Shown in pieces: positions 1 to 7,749 of a DNA stretch of 64,000 nucleotides (within the stretch, counting starts at the first letter, position 1; each line of letters opens with the position of its first letter). The translations under genes were made by a program, and so were the position numbers. The DNA is from Albidovulum sediminis (GTDB taxonomy: Bacteria; Pseudomonadota; Alphaproteobacteria; Rhodobacterales; Rhodobacteraceae). The stretch is from positions 186,001-250,000 of the forward strand of contig NZ_JAOCQF010000001.1 in assembly GCF_025380365.1 (NCBI RefSeq), given 5' to 3'. The notes under the pieces were generated by a model. The model did no database searches, was not told where the DNA came from, and was given only the letters and a program-made list of their open reading frames with translations.

Positions 1-1
1 C

Positions 2-1339
2 TGCGCGGCGCTGGTCCTCAGCCCCCGCTTCAAGGGCTCCGACTATGTCGCCATGCTGGCCGAGGTCGTCCCCGAATTGCCGGCGTCCGCGCCCGGCGCG
101 CTGGCGTCGGCGCGGCTCCCCGCGCTGAAGCATGTGATCGTGATGGGCGAGGAACGCCACCCCGGCACCTGGGCCTTCGACGAGATCCTGGCCCGGGGCG
201 AGGGGGCGGATGCAACCGCACTCGACCGGATCGGCGCGACGCTTCGCCCGGAAGACCCGATCAACATCCAGTTCACCTCGGGCACCACCGGCCTGCCCAA
301 GGGGGCGACGCTGACCCACCGCAACATCGTCAACAACGCCCATTTCGTCACCGGCAGGCTGAAGCTGACCGGGGCGGACGGGCTCTGCATCCCGGTTCCC
401 TTCTACCACTGCTTCGGCATGGTCATGGGCACGCTCGGCTGCGTGACCAAGGGCGCGCGGATGATCGTCCCGGCCGAGGCGTTCGACCCCGTCTCGGTCC
501 TCTCCACCGTCGAAGCCGAGGGGGCGACGGCGCTTTACGGCGTGCCCACGATGTTCGTCGCCATGCTGGAACACCCCGATTTCGCGCGCTACGACCTTTC
601 CACCCTGCGCACCGGGATCATGGCGGGCGCACCCTGCCCGATCGAGGTGATGAAAAGGGTGCAGACGCTCATGCACATGCGCGAGGTCACCATCGCCTAC
701 GGAATGACCGAAACCAGCCCGGTGTCGTTCCAGTCCGCCACCGACACGCCGCTGGAAAAGCGCGTGGCCTCGGTCGGGCGCATCCACCCGCATGTCGAGG
801 TCCGCATCGTGGACGAGGCGGGGCGCACCGTGCCGGTGGGCGAACAGGGCGAGTTGCTGACGCGCGGCTATTCGGTGATGAAGGGCTACTGGGACGACGC
901 CGTGCAGACCGCGAACGCCATCGACGCCGAGGGCTGGATGCACACCGGCGACCTCGCGCGCATCGACGCCGAGGGCTACTGCAACATCACCGGCCGGGTG
1001 AAGGACATGATCTGCCGGGGCGGCGAGAACATCTATCCGCGCGAGATCGAGGAGTTCCTCTATACCCATCCCGACGTCAGCCAGGTGCAGGTCTTCGGCA
1101 TTCCCGACGACCGTCTGGGCGAGATCGTCTGCGCCTGGATCGTGCCGAAGCCGGGCGCCGCGCCGTCCGAGGCTGCGATGCGCGACTTCTGCAAGGGCCG
1201 CATCGCGCATTTCAAGATCCCCGCACTCGTCCGCTTCCGCGACAGCCTGCCGATGACCGTCACCGGCAAGCCGCAGAAATACCTGATGCGGGACGCGATG
1301 ATTGCCGAACTCGGTCTTTCGGTCGCACAAACGGCCTGA
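2..1339 (+). CDS. Acyl-CoA synthetase (AMP-binding), 5' end outside the window
   Basis: ATP-dependent ligase of the ANL superfamily that activates a carboxylic acid to acyl-AMP and then acyl-CoA. The reading frame is open from base 2, so the gene begins upstream of the window and about 445 residues are visible. Motifs in order: the phosphate loop [10 protein letters not shown] (visible residue ~91), YGMTETSP, the adenine/ribose motif [13 protein letters not shown], the hinge [22 protein letters not shown] start, and the C-terminal catalytic lysine in TGKPQKY. These fit medium- or long-chain fatty acyl-CoA synthetases, but the substrate cannot be read from the sequence. It stands alone on this side, with a small minus-strand ORF next to it. 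Confidence 0.93.
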   Translation, partial: CAALVLSPRFKGSDYVAMLAEVVPELPASAPGALASARLPALKHVIVMGEERHPGTWAFDEILARGEGADATALDRIGATLRPEDPINIQFTSGTTGLPKGATLTHRNIVNNAHFVTGRLKLTGADGLCIPVPFYHCFGMVMGTLGCVTKGARMIVPAEAFDPVSVLSTVEAEGATALYGVPTMFVAMLEHPDFARYDLSTLRTGIMAGAPCPIEVMKRVQTLMHMREVTIAYGMTETSPVSFQSATDTPLEKRVASVGRIHPHVEVRIVDEAGRTVPVGEQGELLTRGYSVMKGYWDDAVQTANAIDAEGWMHTGDLARIDAEGYCNITGRVKDMICRGGENIYPREIEEFLYTHPDVSQVQVFGIPDDRLGEIVCAWIVPKPGAAPSEAAMRDFCKGRIAHFKIPALVRFRDSLPMTVTGKPQKYLMRDAMIAELGLSVAQTA

Positions 1340-1371
1340 GCCCCGGGCCGTTACGGGGCGCCTGCGGTGGC

Positions 1372-1584
1372 TCACGCCTCCGGACCGCCCTTGCCCTGCC
1401 CGAGGCGGGCCGCCATCCGGCCTGCGCGCAGGCACCAGATGCAGAAGCGGTCGCCAAGGGCGCTGCACAGGATCATCCCCACGAAGACCGGCGACAGAAG
1501 CACGGCTGCGAGTGCCGCCGAGAACCCGGTGGACCGGGGAACCTGGCGGAATGTCCGGGGCGGCGGCTTCTTGAGCTGTTGCAT
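1372..1584 (-). CDS. Putative small membrane protein, 70 aa
   Basis: Frame with one hydrophobic stretch (about residues 20-42, from FSAALAAVLL to MILCSALG), a basic proline-rich N terminus and a CxxC-like pair (FCIWC). The start chosen is the ATG at 1584, with a weak GGGA about 9 nt upstream. A longer reading frame reaches 1668 but its N-terminal part looks random. I do not recognise a family. It is convergent with the acyl-CoA synthetase and fills most of the gap at 1340-1822. It could be a chance ORF in GC-rich DNA. Confidence 0.4.
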   Translation of the reverse strand: MQQLKKPPPRTFRQVPRSTGFSAALAAVLLSPVFVGMILCSALGDRFCIWCLRAGRMAARLGQGKGGPEA

Positions 1585-1766
1585 GCAAGTCCCAAGAATT
1601 GCAGGAAAAGGAACGGGCGGACTCGCAACGGGGGAGGGCAGGATGGGTCGCCGCTCCGCGCGGATCAACCCTTCGCGACATTCTTTTTTCCGCCCCGATT
1701 GCGCCGCAATTCCGCCAGAATCGCGATCGTGCTGCCGCGCTGCCTCGGCGGTGGCTCAGTTGATGC

Positions 1767-1800
1767 TTGACATATCAGTTCTGATTTACAGATATACAAT
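1767..1800 (+). promoter_or_regulatory. Promoter with an embedded palindrome upstream of the XRE gene
   Basis: Perfect -35 hexamer TTGACA at 1767-1772, followed by an AT-rich segment with -10-like GATATA (1791-1796, spacing 18) or TATACA. Between them lies the perfect inverted repeat ATCAG-TT-CTGAT (1774-1785), inside a wider ATATC...GATAT symmetry (1772-1776 and 1791-1795). The placement suggests an operator for the small HTH protein encoded directly downstream. The hexamers and the repeat are seen; autoregulation is inferred. Confidence 0.55.
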
Positions 1801-1822
1801 CATCCCGTTCAGGACATGGAAG

Positions 1823-2083
1823 ATGATCACCTCTGCCCAAATGCGTGCCGCCCGCGCGCTTCTTGGTCTCGACCAGAAGACGCTGGCGGAACTGTCCGGT
1901 GTTTCGGTCCCTACCATCCAGCGGATGGAGGCGAGTGCTGGCACCGTGCGCGGCGTCGTCGACAGCCTGACGAAGGTGGTCGAGGCGCTGGAGGGCGCGG
2001 GTGTTGAACTGATCGGTGACGGCGCCACGAGCCTGTCGGGGGGGCGTGGCGTCCGGCTCAAGTCCCCCGCCTCGAATTCCTGA
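1823..2083 (+). CDS. Small XRE-type helix-turn-helix regulator, 86 aa
   Basis: An HTH_3-like DNA-binding domain occupies almost the whole protein: MRAARALLGLDQKTLAELSG with the recognition helix SVPTIQRMEAS, then a helical tail ending VVEALEGAGVELIGDG. The ATG at 1823 is chosen because AGGA lies 8 nt upstream and the domain begins there; the upstream in-frame extension to 1367 has no protein-like character. It lies 80 nt before the SulP transporter gene on the same strand. I recall such short XRE genes often next to sulP in alphaproteobacteria, so control of the transporter and of itself is the likely role. Confidence 0.82.
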   Translation: MITSAQMRAARALLGLDQKTLAELSGVSVPTIQRMEASAGTVRGVVDSLTKVVEALEGAGVELIGDGATSLSGGRGVRLKSPASNS

Positions 2084-2163
2084 AACGTCAACCCCGCGAC
2101 GGCGACCGCCGACCCAGAAAGCCGACGATCCCGCCGCTTCCTTGCCCAAGGTGCGGCCCCGAG

Positions 2164-3888
2164 ATGAAAAAACACCGACCCCGGACGAGCGAGGCCGCGA
2201 GTTTCGCGGAACTGTTCACCCCGAAACTCCTGACTGTCCTGCGCGAAGGCTACGGCCTTGGCCACCTGCGCGCGGACGCGGTGGCGGGCCTGACCGTGGC
2301 CATCGTGGCGCTGCCGCTGTCCATGGCCATCGCCATCGCCTCGGGCGCGACGCCCGCGCAGGGCCTTTATACCGCGATCGTCGGCGGCTTCCTCGTCTCC
2401 GCGCTCGGCGGGTCACGCTTCCAGATCGGCGGGCCGGCGGGGGCCTTCATCGTGCTGGTCGCGGCGACGGTCGCGCAGCACGGGATGGACGGGCTGATCC
2501 TGGCCACCTTCCTGTCGGGCCTGATGCTCGCCGCGGTGGGGTTGCTGCGCTTGGGCACCTTCATCAAGTTCATCCCCTTTCCGGTGACCGTGGGCTTTAC
2601 AGCCGGCATCGCCGTCATCATCTTCGCCAGCCAGATCAAGGAGTTGCTGGGGCTTTCCCTGGATCATGAGCCGGGTGAGCTGATCGCCAAGGTCACCGCG
2701 CTCTGGGCCGCGCGCGACAGCGTGGCGCCGGTGGCCGTGGCGGTCTCGGCCGGCACGGTCGGGGTGATCCTGGGCTTGCGCCGCTGGCGCCCGCACTGGC
2801 CGGGAATGCTGATCGCGGTCAGCCTGGCCGCGGCGGCGACGGCGGTGCTGAACCTGCCGGTCGCGACCATCGGCACGCGGTTCGGCGGCATCCCCTCGTC
2901 CCTGCCCATGCCGGCGCTGCCCGCCCTTTCCTTCGCCCGCATCGTCGAGGTGCTTCCCGCCGCGGTATCCTTCACGCTGCTGGGCGCGATCGAATCGCTT
3001 CTCTCGGCGGTGGTGGCGGACGGCATGACCGGGCGGCGGCACCGGTCGAACTGCGAGCTGGTCGCGCAGGGCGTGGCCAACGTGGGCTCGGCCCTGTTCG
3101 GCGGCTTCTGCGTCACCGGCACCATCGCCCGTACCGCGACAAACGTGCGTTCGGGCGCGCACGGCCCGGTCTCGGGAATGCTGCACGCGGCGTTCCTTCT
3201 GGTCTTCATGCTGGTCGCGGCGCCCCTTGCGGCGTTCATCCCGCTGGCGGCGCTGGCCGGGGTGCTGGCGGTCGTCGCCTGGAACATGGTCGAGAAGCCC
3301 GCCATCGCCATCCTCGTCCGGTCGGGCTGGGGCGAGGCGACGGTGCTGACCGCGACCTTCCTGCTGACCATCTTCCGCGACCTGACCGAAGGCATCGTCG
3401 TCGGCCTGGCGCTGGGGTCGGTCCTGTTCATCCAGCGCATGAGCCGGATGACCGCGGTCGCCACCGACCCGCCCTTCGTCGCCCGCGACCAGGCCGACAC
3501 GACAGGCGCGCGCAGCGCCTATGACGAGGAACTGGCGGCAAACCCCGATGTCGTCGTCTACCGGATCACCGGCGCGCTCTTCTTCGGGGCGACGGCCTCG
3601 ATCGGGTCGGTTCTCGACCGGATCCAGGACAGCCACCGCGCGCTCGTGGTGGATTTCAGTTCGGTGCCCTTCCTCGACTCGACGGGGGCCAACATGATCG
3701 AGGGGCTGGCCCACAAGGCCCGCCGGCGCGGCGTCGCGCTGTGGCTGACCGGGGCCAGCCGGGACATCCGGCGCATGTTCCTGACCCATGGCCTGCGCAA
3801 GCCGCTGGTGCGTTATGCCTCAACGGTCGATGACGCGGTGGCGGCGGTCCGTAACGGGGGGCGCAGCCGGAAGGAGGCGGCGGAGTGA
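2164..3888 (+). CDS. SulP family inorganic anion transporter with STAS domain
   Basis: Inner-membrane SLC26/SulP carrier of 574 aa. The N-terminal signature runs through DAVAGLTVAIVALPLSMAIA, with GLYTAIVGG and GGSRFQIGGPAGAF, then about ten to twelve hydrophobic segments to about residue 430. The cytoplasmic C-terminal STAS domain follows (about 455-560), with the conserved LVVDFSSVPFLDSTG loop. The substrate (sulfate, bicarbonate or another anion) cannot be read off; no carbonic anhydrase or sulfur assimilation gene lies beside it. It is preceded by the XRE gene and overlaps the following winged-helix gene by 4 nt. Confidence 0.92.
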   Translation: MKKHRPRTSEAASFAELFTPKLLTVLREGYGLGHLRADAVAGLTVAIVALPLSMAIAIASGATPAQGLYTAIVGGFLVSALGGSRFQIGGPAGAFIVLVAATVAQHGMDGLILATFLSGLMLAAVGLLRLGTFIKFIPFPVTVGFTAGIAVIIFASQIKELLGLSLDHEPGELIAKVTALWAARDSVAPVAVAVSAGTVGVILGLRRWRPHWPGMLIAVSLAAAATAVLNLPVATIGTRFGGIPSSLPMPALPALSFARIVEVLPAAVSFTLLGAIESLLSAVVADGMTGRRHRSNCELVAQGVANVGSALFGGFCVTGTIARTATNVRSGAHGPVSGMLHAAFLLVFMLVAAPLAAFIPLAALAGVLAVVAWNMVEKPAIAILVRSGWGEATVLTATFLLTIFRDLTEGIVVGLALGSVLFIQRMSRMTAVATDPPFVARDQADTTGARSAYDEELAANPDVVVYRITGALFFGATASIGSVLDRIQDSHRALVVDFSSVPFLDSTGANMIEGLAHKARRRGVALWLTGASRDIRRMFLTHGLRKPLVRYASTVDDAVAAVRNGGRSRKEAAE

Positions 3889-4136
3889 CCGGCCAGCCGC
3901 ACCCGGCGCACCGGCGCAAGCGACGCCGGGCGCCCGCCGCGGCCGAGGCGCGCCGCCACACCGTGCTGATCGCGCTGGAAAGGCCGCGCACGCAGGCGGA
4001 GTTGCGCGATCTTCTGGGGTTCTCGAACAGCGGCATCCTGCACCTGCTGCGCCGGCTGGAACGTGACGGGCTGGTGCGCCCGGCCGAACGCGTCGCGGGA
4101 ACCCGCGTCTGGGAACGGGCACGCGGAAGGGGCTGA
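3885..4136 (+). CDS. Small winged-helix DNA-binding protein, 83 aa
   Basis: Starts with GTG in a GTGA overlap with the SulP stop, so it is probably translated by coupling. After a very basic N terminus (HRRKRRRAP), residues ~22-78 form a MarR/ArsR-like winged helix: TVLIALERPRTQAELRDLLG, recognition helix FSNSGILHLLRRLERDG, and wing LVRPAERVAGTRVWE. No ligand domain is present. The coupling suggests a repressor or accessory factor for the transporter unit. Function is inferred only from fold and position. Confidence 0.68.
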   Translation: MTGQPHPAHRRKRRRAPAAAEARRHTVLIALERPRTQAELRDLLGFSNSGILHLLRRLERDGLVRPAERVAGTRVWERARGRG

Positions 4137-4168
4137 GGGGGGCGTCTGCGCCGGATGTGAGGGGGGAA

Positions 4169-4252
4169 TGGTGGGCGACCCTGGAATCGAACCAGGCGTG
4201 GGTCTCCCCGGCGGAGTTACAGTCCGCTGCCGCACCTTGCAGCCCGTCGCCC
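4169..4252 (-). tRNA. tRNA-Tyr (GTA)
   Basis: Class II tRNA with a long variable arm on the minus strand. The acceptor stem is GGGCGAC (4252-4246) paired with GTCGCCC (4179-4173), followed by an A discriminator and encoded CCA (4171-4169). The anticodon GTA is the complement of TAC at 4218-4220. The T arm carries GGTTCGATTCC. It is divergent from rlmB. Confidence 0.95.
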
Positions 4253-4392
4253 GCGGCCGGGTGTGACACCCGGCGCGAGGCGGTGGATAGCGCCCCGCCC
4301 GGAACGCGTCAACCGCAAAATGGGCGCCGCCGCTGCGAAGGCTTGCCACCCGGCGCGGCCCGTGTCAGAGCGGGCCCGAAGGGGGGACCGTC

Positions 4393-5199
4393 ATGGCCGG
4401 ACAGAAGTCGAAAAAGCCGAAGTGGGTGATCGAGAAGGAACGCTCGCGCCGCGCCTCGGCCGCCGAGACTGTGTGGCTTTTCGGCCTGCATGCGGTGCGC
4501 GACGCGCTCATGAACCCGATGCGCGACCGGCTCAGGCTTGTCCTGACCAAGAACGCCGCCGACCGGCTGGCCGAGGCGGTGGCCGGATCGGGACTGACGC
4601 CGGAGATCGTCGATGCGCGCAGCTTCGGCGACCATGTGCCGATCGACGCGGAAAGCGTGCACCAGGGCGCCGCACTCGAGGTGCGGCCGATCGACTGGGG
4701 CCGGCTTGAGGACATCTGCGCGACGGGCGGGCGGGCGCCGGTCGTCGTCCTTCTCGACCGGGTGACGGACCCGCACAACGTCGGCGCCGTCCTGCGGTCG
4801 GCCGAGGTCTTCGGCGCCCGCGCTGTGATCGCGCCGCACCGCCATTCGGCGCCCGAGACCGGGGCGCTGGCCAAGACCGCGAGCGGGGCGCTGGAGCGGC
4901 AGCCCTACCTGCGCGTCGGCAACCTGGCCGATGCGATGGAGACGCTGAAGGCCATGGGCTATGTCCTTCTGGGCCTGGACGGCGCGGCCGAGACGCCGAT
5001 TGCCCAGACGCTTGCCGGGCTTGGCGGCCGGCCGGTGGGCCTTGTCCTTGGCGCCGAGGGGCCTGGCCTCAGGGACAAGACGCGCGAGACCTGCGATGCG
5101 CTGGTGAAGATCCCGTTTCAGGGGGCCTTCGGGTCGCTCAACGTCTCGAACGCGGCGGCGGTCGCGCTTTACGCCGCAGCGATGCGGCCTGCGGCGTGA
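4393..5199 (+). CDS. rlmB: 23S rRNA (guanosine-2'-O-)-methyltransferase, RlmB-like
   Basis: SPOUT (TrmH/SpoU) methyltransferase of 268 aa that methylates the ribose of a 23S rRNA guanosine (G2251 in E. coli). The N-terminal substrate-binding domain begins around WLFGLHAVRDAL. The three SpoU motifs are present: LDRVTDPHNVGAVLRSA (~119), LVLGAEGPGL (~217) and the knot motif IPFQGAFGSLNVSNA (~239). Length is typical. The divergent tRNA-Tyr lies just upstream. The basic N-terminal extension (GQKSKKPKWVIEKERSRR) may aid RNA binding. Confidence 0.92.
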   Translation: MAGQKSKKPKWVIEKERSRRASAAETVWLFGLHAVRDALMNPMRDRLRLVLTKNAADRLAEAVAGSGLTPEIVDARSFGDHVPIDAESVHQGAALEVRPIDWGRLEDICATGGRAPVVVLLDRVTDPHNVGAVLRSAEVFGARAVIAPHRHSAPETGALAKTASGALERQPYLRVGNLADAMETLKAMGYVLLGLDGAAETPIAQTLAGLGGRPVGLVLGAEGPGLRDKTRETCDALVKIPFQGAFGSLNVSNAAAVALYAAAMRPAA

Positions 5200-5323
5200 C
5201 GGGTCACGGCCGGGCACCCGCGTTCACGCTTTCGGGAGACAGGTTTTCAAGGATCGCACCCGGTGCCATCTTGGGCGGAACAGGTGGCCGCCCGCGTGTG
5301 GCCGCACAGATTGGGAGAGACCG

Positions 5324-5785
5324 ATGAGCCTCAGCCGTCGCGCCATCCTGGCGGCCGTGATCGCGATCCCGGTAGCCGGCACAATCCTTCGTCCCGCGCT
5401 GGCGAAGGAATCGGCCGTCTATGCGCCTCAGGGCGTGGCTCTGGGCGGCTATGATGTCACTGCCTATTTCACCGAAGGGCGCGCTGTCCAGGGCACCTCC
5501 CGGCACGAGATCATGTGGCACGGCGCCGTGTGGCGGTTCGCCAGTGCCCAATCCCTGATGGAGTTCGAGATGAACCCCGCGGCCTATGCGCCGCAATATG
5601 GCGGATACTGCGCCTTTTCGGCGTCGAAAGGATCCATCGCCGCGCCCATGCCCGAGGCCTTTGCGGTGCGGGACGGCAAGCTCTACCTGACCCACAACAT
5701 GGAGATGCTGGCGCTCTGGAACGAGGATCCGGAGGGCAACATCGCGCTTGCGGACCGGAACTGGCCGGCGGTGATCGGCCAGTGA
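5324..5785 (+). CDS. Exported YHS-domain protein
   Basis: 153 aa with a twin-arginine-like signal (SRRAILAAVIAIPVAG...ALA) followed by a YHS domain: VALGGYDVTAYFTEG, then YAPQYGGYCAFSASKG. YHS domains are usually associated with metal-dependent or copper-related proteins. Strong ribosome site GGGAGA lies 7 nt before the ATG. It is monocistronic by appearance, followed by the candidate sRNA and terminator. The physiological role is unknown. Confidence 0.85.
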   Translation: MSLSRRAILAAVIAIPVAGTILRPALAKESAVYAPQGVALGGYDVTAYFTEGRAVQGTSRHEIMWHGAVWRFASAQSLMEFEMNPAAYAPQYGGYCAFSASKGSIAAPMPEAFAVRDGKLYLTHNMEMLALWNEDPEGNIALADRNWPAVIGQ

Positions 5786-5845
5786 CGATCACATTCCGGC
5801 GATGGGTCTTTCATAAAGCCTTCATCGTGCCAATATAGAGACATG

Positions 5846-5932
5846 GAAGCGCGGCACCGGAACTGCCGTGCTTCAATTCACTGTCCCTCGTTCCGCGACT
5901 GGCGCCCGACCTCTTGGATCGGGCGCCTTTTT
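5846..5932 (+). ncRNA. Candidate small RNA or structured leader ending in a terminator
   Basis: After a -10-like TATAGA (5834-5839), DNA from 5846 folds into an 11-bp stem GAAGCGCGGCA/TGCCGTGCTTC (5846-5856 with 5864-5874, one G-U pair, 7-nt loop), a single-stranded linker of about 26 nt, and then a perfect terminator (5901-5932). The predicted transcript is about 87 nt with no ORF. Its end lies 6 nt before the ribosome site of the CoA-binding gene, so it may instead be an attenuating leader for that gene. The -35 region is poor, so the promoter is tentative. Confidence 0.5.
5901..5932 (+). terminator. Rho-independent terminator
   Basis: Perfect 9-bp stem GGCGCCCGA (5901-5909) with TCGGGCGCC (5919-5927), a 9-nt loop and TTTTT at 5928-5932. 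It separates the YHS gene and candidate sRNA from the CoA-binding gene. Confidence 0.85.
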
Positions 5933-5948
5933 CTGGCAGGGGTTGGGA

Positions 5949-6425
5949 ATGCCTGACTATTCCGATGCCTTCCTGTCCCAGACGCTCAAGATGGTGCGCA
6001 CCGTCGCCGTGGTGGGGTTTTCGCCCAATCCGGTGCGACCGTCCTATTTCGTCGCCCGCTACCTGGGGCTGAAGGGCTACCGGGTGATTCCGGTCAATCC
6101 CGGCCACGCGGGCGAGGTGGCGCTGGGCGAGACGATCCGCGCCGATCTGGCCTCGATCCCGAAGGAGGTGCCGGTCGACATGGTCGACATCTTCCGCCGT
6201 TCCGAGGCCGTGCCCGCGATCGTCGAGGAAGCGCTGGCCGCGCTGCCGCGGCTCAAGGTCATCTGGATGCAGATCGGGGTGGAAAATGCCGCGGCCGCCG
6301 CACTGGCCGAGTCGCGGGGCATCCGCGTGATCCAGAATCGCTGCCCGAAGATCGAGTACCAGCGGCTTTTCGGCGAACTGCGCATGGGCGGATTCGCGAC
6401 CGGGGTGATTTCCTCGAAGTTGTGA
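5949..6425 (+). CDS. CoA-binding (Rossmann) domain protein
   Basis: 158 aa, a single CoA_binding domain: VRTVAVVGFSPNPVRPSYFV, then LKGYRVIPVNPGH and VIWMQIGVENAAAAALAESRG with the conserved NRCPKIEY tail. The family resembles the nucleotide-binding part of succinyl-CoA synthetase alpha but has no catalytic partner here; E. coli YccU is of this type. The ATG at 5949 is chosen over an upstream in-frame start because AGGGG lies 6 nt upstream and the upstream part overlaps the terminator. Precise function unknown. Confidence 0.88.
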   Translation: MPDYSDAFLSQTLKMVRTVAVVGFSPNPVRPSYFVARYLGLKGYRVIPVNPGHAGEVALGETIRADLASIPKEVPVDMVDIFRRSEAVPAIVEEALAALPRLKVIWMQIGVENAAAAALAESRGIRVIQNRCPKIEYQRLFGELRMGGFATGVISSKL

Positions 6426-6427
6426 AC

Positions 6428-6507
6428 GGGGGCCGTCCGCGGGGGGCGGGGGCCGTTCGCGGGGGGCGGGGGCCGTTCGCGGGGGGCGGGGGCCGTTCGC
6501 GGGGGGA
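6428..6507 (+). repeat. Four tandem copies of a G-rich 20-bp unit
   Basis: Copies at 6428-6447, 6448-6467, 6468-6487 and 6488-6507 with consensus GGGGGCCGTTCGCGGGGGGC. The first has one C for T change and the last ends in A. Each unit has a run of five and a run of six G, giving eight regularly spaced G-runs on the plus strand, a strong G-quadruplex candidate. It begins 3 nt after the CoA-binding stop, in the convergent gap with hisE. Confidence 0.9.
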
Positions 6508-6552
6508 TCGACCCCCCTTGTCCGGGCGGCCGTGCCGGCCGCGCCTCCGGCG

Positions 6553-6579
6553 GGAGTATTTGGACCAGACTGAAAGGGG
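6553..6579 (-). repeat. Dispersed intergenic repeat, copy A
   Basis: On the minus strand this reads CCCCTTTCAGTCTGG, three variable bases, then AAATACTCC. It closely matches the plus-strand segment at 55392-55417. Both copies lie just downstream of a gene in a convergent junction (here 4 nt past the hisE stop). I recall similar AAATACTCC-bearing intergenic sequences in Rhodobacteraceae genomes. Confidence 0.6.
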
Positions 6580-6582
6580 CGC

Positions 6583-6894
6583 TCAGCCCCGCGCGGCCTT
6601 TTCGGCCAGGCCGGAGGTGCCTTCGCGCCGGGCGAGTTCGGCCTGCACGTCGGCCAGGGTCACCTCGCGCGCGGCGAGCATGACGAGGAGGTGGTAGAGC
6701 ACATCGGCCGCCTCGGCGGTCAGGCGGGCGCGGTCGCCCCTGACCGCCTCGATGATCGCCTCTACCGCTTCCTCGCCGAACTTCTCGGCGCATTTCTCGG
6801 GTCCTTTGGCGAGGAGCTTGGCGGTCCACGAGGTTTCGGGATCGGCGCCCTTGCGGGCCGCGATGGTGGCGGCGAGGCGGTCGAGCGGGGTCAT
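6583..6894 (-). CDS. hisE: Phosphoribosyl-ATP pyrophosphatase
   Basis: 103 aa, second step of histidine synthesis: hydrolysis of phosphoribosyl-ATP to phosphoribosyl-AMP. It is an all-alpha NTP-pyrophosphohydrolase with [17 protein letters not shown] and the metal-binding helix [16 protein letters not shown]. The start overlaps the hisF stop (ATGA at 6894-6891), which fixes the ATG at 6894. It is monofunctional; no hisI domain is fused and hisI is not in this window. Confidence 0.95.
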   Translation of the reverse strand: MTPLDRLAATIAARKGADPETSWTAKLLAKGPEKCAEKFGEEAVEAIIEAVRGDRARLTAEAADVLYHLLVMLAAREVTLADVQAELARREGTSGLAEKAARG

Positions 6895-7652
6895 GCGAGC
6901 CTCATCGGGATGCCGGCGCGGGCCATGTGTTCCTTGGCCTCGCGGATCGTGAAGGTGCCGAAGTGGAAGATCGAGGCGGCGAGGACGGCAGAGGCATGGC
7001 CCTCGGTCACGCCCTCGACGAGGTGGTCGAGCGTGCCGACCCCGCCGCTCGCGATCACCGGCAGGTCGACCGCGTCGGCGATGGCGCGGGTGAGGGGCAG
7101 GTTGAAGCCCTGCTTGGTGCCGTCGCGGTCCATCGAGGTCAGCAGGATCTCGCCCGCGCCCTTCGCGGCGACGGTGCGGGCGAATTCGACCGCGTCGATG
7201 CCGGTGGACTTGCGTCCGCCGTGGGTGAAGATCTCCCACCGGCCGGGTGCCACGGTTTTCGCATCGATGGCCACGACGATGCACTGCGAGCCGAAGCGGT
7301 CGGCGGCCTCGGCCACCACGTCGGGGTTCGCGACCGCGGCGGAGTTGAACGAGACCTTGTCGGCCCCGGCAAGGAGGAGGGCGCGCACATCCTCGTGCCC
7401 GCGCACGCCGCCGCCCACGGTCAGCGGGATGTAGCACTGCTCGGCGGTGCGGGTCACGAGGTCGAACATTGTGCCGCGGTTTTCATGCGTGGCGTGGATG
7501 TCGAGGAAGCAAAGCTCGTCCGCACCGGCCGCGTCATAGGCGCGCGCCGCCGCGACCGGGTCGCCCGCGTCGATCAGGTCGACGAAGTTCACGCCCTTGA
7601 CCACGCGGCCGTCGGCCACGTCGAGGCAGGGGATGATGCGGGTCTTGAGCAT
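6891..7652 (-). CDS. hisF: Imidazole glycerol phosphate synthase, cyclase subunit
   Basis: 253 aa (beta/alpha)8 barrel that uses ammonia from HisH to form imidazole glycerol phosphate and AICAR. It begins [20 protein letters not shown] with catalytic Asp11; the second catalytic Asp lies in VVAIDAKT (~131). Phosphate-binding motifs are VGGGVR and [10 protein letters not shown]. It precedes hisE with a 4-nt overlap. The next his gene, hisA, is separated from it by a plus-strand methyltransferase gene. Confidence 0.97.
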   Translation of the reverse strand: MLKTRIIPCLDVADGRVVKGVNFVDLIDAGDPVAAARAYDAAGADELCFLDIHATHENRGTMFDLVTRTAEQCYIPLTVGGGVRGHEDVRALLLAGADKVSFNSAAVANPDVVAEAADRFGSQCIVVAIDAKTVAPGRWEIFTHGGRKSTGIDAVEFARTVAAKGAGEILLTSMDRDGTKQGFNLPLTRAIADAVDLPVIASGGVGTLDHLVEGVTEGHASAVLAASIFHFGTFTIREAKEHMARAGIPMRLA

Positions 7653-7749
7653 GGGCGGGTCCTTTCGGCACGCTTCTAGACCGGATCGCGGGGCGCGCCA
7701 AGGGCTACGCCCCCTCGCGCCCGGGGCAAATCCGCGCTATGGCGCCGGG

